From positions 1 to 17,611 of the forward strand of contig JAIOJM010000228.1 of assembly GCA_019911785.1 (NCBI GenBank): 17,611 nt of DNA, in the 5' to 3' direction. This stretch comes from Sulfuricella sp. (lineage in GTDB: Bacteria; Pseudomonadota; Gammaproteobacteria; Burkholderiales; Sulfuricellaceae). The position numbers were made by a program, and so were the translations under genes. The notes beneath the pieces were generated by a model. The model worked only from the letters and a program-made list of their open reading frames with translations. It searched no databases and had not been told where the DNA came from. This document shows positions 13,446 through 17,611 of the stretch, one piece after another (position 1 is the first letter of the stretch; every line of letters starts with the position of its first letter).

Positions 13446-14003
13446 ATGGTCAGTTTGCAGACACCGGTTTGCGATTTCGGCTGGAAGGCCCTGAACTTTG
13501 ACCTGCCCGGGGTGGACGGCAAACGCTACAACCTGGCTACTGCGCGCGGACCCAAAGGTCTGCTGGTGATGTTCATCTGCAACCACTGCCCTTACGTCCA
13601 GGCGATTCGCGACCGCCTCGTGCGCGACTGCATGGAGCTGCAACAGATGGGCATCAACACCGTCGCCATCATGTCGAACGATCCGGCCGACTACCCGGAA
13701 GACTCCTTCGACAACATGAAAAAGGTCGCGCAGGAATTCGGCTTCCCTTTCCCCTACGTATGGGATGAAAGCCAGGAAGTGGCGAAAGCCTACGGTGCCG
13801 TATGCACGCCGGACTTCTTCGGCTTCAACGCCGATCTGGAACTGCAGTACCGCGGCCGGCTCGATGCTTCGCGCAAGGAAGCCGCGCCCGCCGATGCCCG
13901 GCGCGACCTGTTCGAGGCGATGAAGGAGGTGGCGCTGACCGGCAAGGGGCCGGCGGAGCAGATTCCGAGCATGGGCTGTTCGATTAAATGGAAAGGAGAG
14001 TAA
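13446..14003 (+). CDS. Thioredoxin-fold family protein (AhpC/TSA-like) with CNHC site
   Basis: A 185-aa cytosolic protein (no signal peptide) of the thioredoxin/peroxiredoxin-like superfamily. The order is: a TSA-like start (PVCDFGWKALNFDLPGVDGK), the active site LVMFICNHCPYV with the C45-x-x-C48 redox pair followed by proline, and VAIMSNDPADYPEDSFDNMK (about 72-91), a segment typical of this subfamily. FGFPFPYVWDESQEVAKAYG and VCTPDFFGF follow, with the cis-proline preceded by cysteine. It is likely a thiol-disulfide oxidoreductase or thiol peroxidase, but the substrate is not known. GGGAG at 13431-13435 supports the start. Its last codons contain AAGGAG (13993-13998), which could serve as the ribosome-binding site for the next gene. 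It diverges from rsmE. Confidence 0.85.
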   Translation: MVSLQTPVCDFGWKALNFDLPGVDGKRYNLATARGPKGLLVMFICNHCPYVQAIRDRLVRDCMELQQMGINTVAIMSNDPADYPEDSFDNMKKVAQEFGFPFPYVWDESQEVAKAYGAVCTPDFFGFNADLELQYRGRLDASRKEAAPADARRDLFEAMKEVALTGKGPAEQIPSMGCSIKWKGE

Positions 14004-14005
14004 GT

Positions 14006-14062
14006 GGTGAACAGTGAGCAGTAAGCGGAAAACCGTTCACTGCTCACCGCTCACCGCTCACC
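14006..14062. repeat. Hairpin repeat (GTGAGCG family) at the start of the phosphatase gene
   Basis: The 23-nt arms at 14006-14028 and 14033-14055 pair at 19 of 23 positions around an AAAA loop. One further CGCTCACC unit follows to 14062. The arms consist of 7-bp units (GTGAGCG and variants). The element sits between the AAGGAG at 13993-13998 and the ATG at 14068, so it separates a good ribosome-binding site from the homology-supported start codon. Confidence 0.7.
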
Positions 14063-14067
14063 ATTAC

Positions 14068-14850
14068 ATGCTCCAATCCGTCATCCAAGCCGTCAAAACC
14101 GTGGCGCAGCAGGAAATCATGCCGCGCTACCTGAAGGTCGCACACCAGCGCAAGATCGATGGCAGCATTTTCACCGAGGCGGATATCGCCGCGCAGACCG
14201 CGCTGGTTTCGGCGCTCAAGCAGATCCACGATTACCCGGTGCTGGGCGAGGAAATGCTGCCGGAGCAGCAGGAAGCGCTGTGGCGTGCCGGAGAAGATGG
14301 GCTGTGGTGCATCGACCCGATCGACGGCACTTCCAATTTCTTCAACGGCCTGCCTTATTTCGCGGTTTCCGTTGCCTTGATGCGGGGTGGGCAGAGCGTA
14401 CTGGGCGTGGTCTACGACCCGGTGGCAGATGAAATGTTCTGGGCGGAGCGGGGCAAGGGCGCCTTCCTCAACGGCGAACCGATGCCGATCAAGGAGCGTG
14501 CGCCCGAATTCCGCCATGCCATGGCGGCGATCGACTTCAAGCGCCTCAAGCCGAATCTGGCGCAGCAGCTGGTGGCGTCGCCGCCATTTGCATCGCAGCG
14601 CAACTTCGGCGCCAGCACGCTCGACTGGTGCTACGTGGCGGCGGGACGCCTCAATCTTTACCTGCATGGCGGGCAGAAACTCTGGGACTACGCCGCCGGC
14701 TCGCTGATCCTGGCGGAAGCCGGCGGCTCCATGTGCACTCTGACCGAGGATGACTTCGGGGCCGGCGATCTTTGGCAGCGTTCAGTCATCGCTGCGCTGA
14801 ACCCCGATTTATTCAATGCCTGGAAAGCCTGGATCCGTTCACGGCAGTAA
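14068..14850 (+). CDS. Inositol monophosphatase family protein
   Basis: A 260-aa member of the lithium-sensitive, Mg-dependent sugar-phosphatase superfamily. The metal-binding signatures are intact: LGEE (59-62), CIDPIDGTSNFFNGLP (81-96, the WxDPxDGT-type motif) and LWDYAAGSLILAEAGG (205-220, the WDxAAG motif with D207). The substrate is uncertain. Family members act on inositol 1-phosphate (SuhB), 3'-phosphoadenosine phosphate (CysQ), fructose 1,6-bisphosphate or histidinol phosphate. The neighbours tkt and gap do not settle it. The ATG at 14068 gives a family-like N-terminus (MLQSVIQAVKTVAQQ) but has no ribosome-binding site, since a hairpin repeat fills the upstream bases. A GTG at 14014, in frame, would prepend 18 residues encoded by the repeat and would be 15 bases from AAGGAG. 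The gene follows the thioredoxin-fold gene closely and may be co-transcribed. Confidence 0.9.
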   Translation: MLQSVIQAVKTVAQQEIMPRYLKVAHQRKIDGSIFTEADIAAQTALVSALKQIHDYPVLGEEMLPEQQEALWRAGEDGLWCIDPIDGTSNFFNGLPYFAVSVALMRGGQSVLGVVYDPVADEMFWAERGKGAFLNGEPMPIKERAPEFRHAMAAIDFKRLKPNLAQQLVASPPFASQRNFGASTLDWCYVAAGRLNLYLHGGQKLWDYAAGSLILAEAGGSMCTLTEDDFGAGDLWQRSVIAALNPDLFNAWKAWIRSRQ

Positions 14851-14855
14851 CCGGA

Positions 14856-14881
14856 AAAATCAATACAGCCCCCTTGATTTT
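14856..14881 (+). terminator. Weak stem-loop after the phosphatase gene
   Basis: AAAATCAA (14856-14863) and TTGATTTT (14874-14881) form a perfect 8-bp stem with a 10-base loop just after the stop at 14850. The 3' arm ends in four Ts, but the stem is AT-rich and no long T-run follows, so termination would be weak. Confidence 0.35.
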
Positions 14882-14897
14882 GCAAGTCTCGATCAAC

Positions 14898-14920
14898 TCT
14901 TATATCTTTTATCTATAAGA
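14898..14920 (+). promoter_or_regulatory. LysR-type dyad (T-N11-A) upstream of tkt
   Basis: TCTTAT at 14898-14903 and ATAAGA at 14915-14920 are exact reverse complements separated by 11 bases, giving the T-N11-A interrupted dyad typical of LysR-type regulator sites. It lies about 100 bases before the tkt ATG in an AT-rich spacer, a sensible operator position. CbbR, the Calvin-cycle regulator of this family, would be a natural candidate for tkt and gap, but the CbbR half-site TNA-N7-TNA is not clearly met and no regulator gene is in the window. Confidence 0.3.
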
Positions 14921-15020
14921 AAAATTCTTGGGACAATAAAAATCTGCTATTGCCCTTAGTCCGACTCGTGAGTAATAATCATAGGTTTGAATAGCCCTTA
15001 GCAGAAAAAGGAAACAGAAA

Positions 15021-17003
15021 ATGGCAACTCGTAAAGACCTCGCGAACGCAATCCGCGCCCTTTCCATGGATGCGGTGCAAGCAGCCAACTCCGGCCACCC
15101 CGGTGCGCCCATGGGCATGGCGGAAATCGCCGAAGTGGTGTGGAACCATCACCTGCGCCACAACCCGGCCAACCCCAAGTGGTTTGATCGCGATCGTTTC
15201 GTGCAGTCCAACGGCCACGCCTCGATGCTGATTTATTCCCTGCTGCACCTGACCGGCTACGATCTGCCGATCGAGGAAATCAAGAAGTTCCGTCAGCTCC
15301 ATTCCAAGACTCCGGGTCACCCGGAGTACGGCTATACGCCCGGCGTGGAAACCACCACCGGTCCGCTCGGCCAAGGCATCGCCAACGCCGTCGGCATGGC
15401 CATGGCAGAGAAACTGCTGGCTGCCGAGTTCAACAAGCCCGGCCATGAAATCGTCAACCACCACACCTACGTGTTCCTCGGCGACGGTTGCATGATGGAA
15501 GGCATTTCCCATGAAACCTGCGCGCTGGCCGGCACCTGGGGCCTGGGCAAACTGATCGCCTTCTGGGACGACAACGGCATTTCCATCGACGGCCACATCG
15601 AAGGCTGGTACACCGACGACACCGCCAAGCGTTTCGAAGCTTACGGGTGGCATGTCATCCCCAACGTGGACGGACACGACCCGGTGGCGATCGACGCCGC
15701 CGTGGTACTGGCCAAGAAGAATACCGACAAGCCCACCCTGATCTGCTGCAAAACAGTGATCGGCAAGGGTTCTCCCAACAAGGAAGGTACCCACGACGTA
15801 CACGGCGCTGCCCTGGGCGATGCCGAAATCGCTGCCACCCGCGCCAATATCGGCTGGAACCACGGTCCTTTCGAAATTCCCAAAGACGTGTACGAAGGCT
15901 GGGATTGCCGCACCAAAGGCGCCGGACTGGAAACCCTGTGGAACAACAAGTTCGCCGAATACGCCGCAGCCTTCCCGGCCGAAGCCGCCGAATTCAAGCG
16001 TCGCATGGTCGGGGATCTGTCTGCTGACTGGAAAAAACACGCTGCCGACTTCATCGCCAAGACCAACGAAAAGGCCGAGACCATTGCCACCCGCAAAGCC
16101 TCGCAGAACTGCATCAACGGCCTGGCCCCGGCGCTACCCGAATTCCTCGGCGGTTCCGCCGACCTGACCGGCTCCAACCTGACCAACTGGACGGGTTGCC
16201 ACCACGTCAAGGGCAACAGCACCGGCAACTATATCAGCTACGGCGTGCGCGAGTTCGGCATGTCCCACATCATGAACGGCATGGCTCTGCACGGCGGCCT
16301 GCTGCCTTTCGGCGGCACCTTCCTGATGTTCTCCGAGTATGCCCGCAACGCGCTGCGCATGTCGGCCCTGATGAAGCAGCGCGTGATCTACGTGTACACC
16401 CACGACTCGATCGGCCTGGGCGAAGACGGCCCGACCCACCAGCCGGTCGAGCAGACCGCGACCCTGCGCATGATCCCCAACATGGATGTGTGGCGTCCTT
16501 GCGATACGGTGGAATCCGCCGTGTCCTGGGTGGCTGCCGTGGAAAAGAAAACCGGCCCGAGCTGCCTGATTTTCAGCCGCCAGAACCTCAACTTCCAGAA
16601 ACGCAGCGACGCACAGATTGCGGATATCGCCAAGGGCGCCTACGTGCTGGCCGACGCCGCTTCGCCCAAGATGGTGCTAATCGCCACCGGCTCGGAAGTG
16701 CAGCTGGCGATGGATGCCAAGAAGGTGCTGGACGAGCAGGGCATCCCCACCCGCGTGGTGTCGATGCCTTCCACCAACGTGTTCGACAAGCAGGACCAGG
16801 CCTACAAGGACAGCGTGCTGCCCAAGGGCGTCAAGCGCGTAGCCGTCGAGGCCGGCGTCACCGACGGCTGGTACAAGTATGTCGGCGAGGGCGCCGTGGT
16901 GGGCATGAACCGCTTCGGCGAATCCGCTCCGGCTAATGAGCTGTTCAAGCTGTTCGGCTTCACCGTCGAGAACGTCGTCAATACTGCAAAGGGTATTCTG
17001 TAA
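15021..17003 (+). CDS. tkt: Transketolase
   Basis: Transketolase moves two-carbon ketol units between sugar phosphates using thiamine diphosphate and Mg, in the pentose phosphate pathway and the Calvin cycle. The 660-aa length is typical (E. coli TktA 663). Active-site residues sit at the expected places: H26 (SGHPGAPMG), H66 (NGHASML), H100 (TPGHPEYG), the TPP-binding [12 protein letters not shown] with D155, N185 (DDNGISIDG), the [11 protein letters not shown] histidine, and [13 protein letters not shown] with the glutamate that activates the cofactor. [20 protein letters not shown] marks the pyrimidine domain, and the C-terminal domain is complete ([17 protein letters not shown]). AAGGAAA just upstream of the ATG is a good ribosome-binding site. 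gap follows 107 bases later on the same strand, with a strong hairpin between them, so an operon with differential expression is likely. Confidence 0.97.
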   Translation: MATRKDLANAIRALSMDAVQAANSGHPGAPMGMAEIAEVVWNHHLRHNPANPKWFDRDRFVQSNGHASMLIYSLLHLTGYDLPIEEIKKFRQLHSKTPGHPEYGYTPGVETTTGPLGQGIANAVGMAMAEKLLAAEFNKPGHEIVNHHTYVFLGDGCMMEGISHETCALAGTWGLGKLIAFWDDNGISIDGHIEGWYTDDTAKRFEAYGWHVIPNVDGHDPVAIDAAVVLAKKNTDKPTLICCKTVIGKGSPNKEGTHDVHGAALGDAEIAATRANIGWNHGPFEIPKDVYEGWDCRTKGAGLETLWNNKFAEYAAAFPAEAAEFKRRMVGDLSADWKKHAADFIAKTNEKAETIATRKASQNCINGLAPALPEFLGGSADLTGSNLTNWTGCHHVKGNSTGNYISYGVREFGMSHIMNGMALHGGLLPFGGTFLMFSEYARNALRMSALMKQRVIYVYTHDSIGLGEDGPTHQPVEQTATLRMIPNMDVWRPCDTVESAVSWVAAVEKKTGPSCLIFSRQNLNFQKRSDAQIADIAKGAYVLADAASPKMVLIATGSEVQLAMDAKKVLDEQGIPTRVVSMPSTNVFDKQDQAYKDSVLPKGVKRVAVEAGVTDGWYKYVGEGAVVGMNRFGESAPANELFKLFGFTVENVVNTAKGIL

Positions 17004-17011
17004 AACCATTC

Positions 17012-17073
17012 ACCGCAGAGGCGCTGAGACGCAGAGAAGATCGAATTCCTCGGCGTCTCAGCGCCTCTGCGGT
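17012..17073. repeat. Perfect 21-bp inverted repeat between tkt and gap
   Basis: Bases 17012-17032 (beginning ACCGCAGAGGCGC) are the exact reverse complement of 17053-17073, with a 20-base loop between. The arms consist of CAGAGGCG/CTGAGACG-like 8-bp units of a repeat family common in environmental bacteria. It starts 9 bases after the tkt stop. No T-run follows, so it is more likely to block 3' exonucleases and separate tkt from gap expression than to terminate fully. Confidence 0.75.
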
Positions 17074-17110
17074 TCAAGAACTTTAATTTTTATTTCAAGG
17101 AGAAAAAAAT

Positions 17111-17611
17111 ATGGCAATCAAAGTAGGTATCAACGGTTTTGGCCGTATCGGCCGCATGGTGTTCCGCGCTGTAGCGAAGGACTTCAAAGACATCGAAATC
17201 GTCGCCATCAACGACCTGCTCGAACCCGACTACCTGGCCTACATGCTGAAGTACGACTCCGTGCATGGCCGCTTCAATGGTGACATCTCCGTGGACGGCG
17301 GCAGCATGGTGGTTAATGGCAAGAAAATCCGTCTGACGGCTGAGCGTGACCCCGCCAACCTGAAGTGGAACGAAGTGGGCGCGGACATCGTGATCGACTG
17401 CACCGGCTTCTTCCTGACCACCGAATCCTGCCAGGCGCACATCAAGGCCGGCGCCAAGAAAGTCGTCCAATCCGCTCCCTCCAAGGACGACACCCCGATG
17501 TTCGTGTACGGCGTGAACCACACCAAATACGCCGGCGAAGCCATCGTTTCCGCCGCCTCCTGCACCACCAACTGCCTGGCTCCCGTTGCCAAGGTGCTGA
17601 ACGACAACTGG
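17111..17611 (+). CDS. gap: Glyceraldehyde-3-phosphate dehydrogenase, type I, C-terminus outside window
   Basis: GAPDH interconverts glyceraldehyde 3-phosphate and 1,3-bisphosphoglycerate with NAD(P), in glycolysis/gluconeogenesis or the Calvin cycle. The first 167 codons are present and the rest is cut by the window edge. [17 protein letters not shown] (4-20) is the dinucleotide-binding loop. [20 protein letters not shown] contains D35, the acidic residue usually linked to NAD preference. [16 protein letters not shown] follows, and [12 protein letters not shown] carries the catalytic cysteine C151. The ATG at 17111 is preceded by an excellent AAGGAGA ribosome-binding site 7 bases away. It follows tkt on the same strand; in related bacteria pgk, pyk and fba often come next, which cannot be seen here. 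Confidence 0.96.
   Translation, partial: MAIKVGINGFGRIGRMVFRAVAKDFKDIEIVAINDLLEPDYLAYMLKYDSVHGRFNGDISVDGGSMVVNGKKIRLTAERDPANLKWNEVGADIVIDCTGFFLTTESCQAHIKAGAKKVVQSAPSKDDTPMFVYGVNHTKYAGEAIVSAASCTTNCLAPVAKVLNDNW

Overview
The window looks like chromosomal core DNA of a GC-rich betaproteobacterium, probably near the Nitrosomonadales (Sulfuricella/Gallionella/Thiobacillus-like). I infer this from the protein sequences, the codon use and a tkt-gap arrangement of the kind seen in many autotrophic betaproteobacteria; it is not proven. There are no rRNA or tRNA genes, no CRISPR array and no intact transposase. Coding density is high and no gene-free stretch exceeds 300 bases. The largest spacers (657-910, 3224-3456, 10934-11189) are largely occupied by short inverted-repeat elements.

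Layout. At the left edge, on the minus strand, lie an exported protein of unknown function (cut by the window edge) and ilvA (threonine deaminase). Divergent from ilvA, on the plus strand, are rpiA, phoU and ppx. Convergent with these is a long minus-strand run, read right to left: rsmE, argA, yggX, ppk, an EAL-CBS-CBS-GGDEF cyclic-di-GMP protein, and an unknown 236-aa protein. Divergent from rsmE, on the plus strand, are a thioredoxin-fold protein, an inositol-monophosphatase-family protein, tkt and the start of gap.

Function. The centre (3.4-10.6 kb) is a phosphate/polyphosphate neighbourhood. It holds PhoU (phosphate signalling), Ppx (polyphosphate breakdown), Ppk1 (polyphosphate synthesis), a c-di-GMP enzyme and one conserved-looking unknown. 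The gene for the c-di-GMP protein has a good match to a PhoB box (15 of 19 positions) with a -10-like hexamer at a suitable distance. This suggests that phosphate limitation could feed into c-di-GMP turnover here. The right end is sugar-phosphate metabolism (transketolase, GAPDH, with rpiA on the far side), compatible with a Calvin cycle or the pentose phosphate pathway. A LysR-type dyad lies upstream of tkt.

The most unusual feature is the spacers. At least seven of them carry short imperfect inverted or tandem repeats, and nearly every one belongs to a different sequence family (cores such as CACGAAT, CACAAAAA, ATGGGTGAT, CCCGCAAGCGGG, ACTCAGA, GTGAGCG, CAGAGGCG). Several appear to have invaded translation-start regions: one lies between the ribosome-binding site and ATG of the phosphatase gene, and another supplies N-terminal codons of ArgA.
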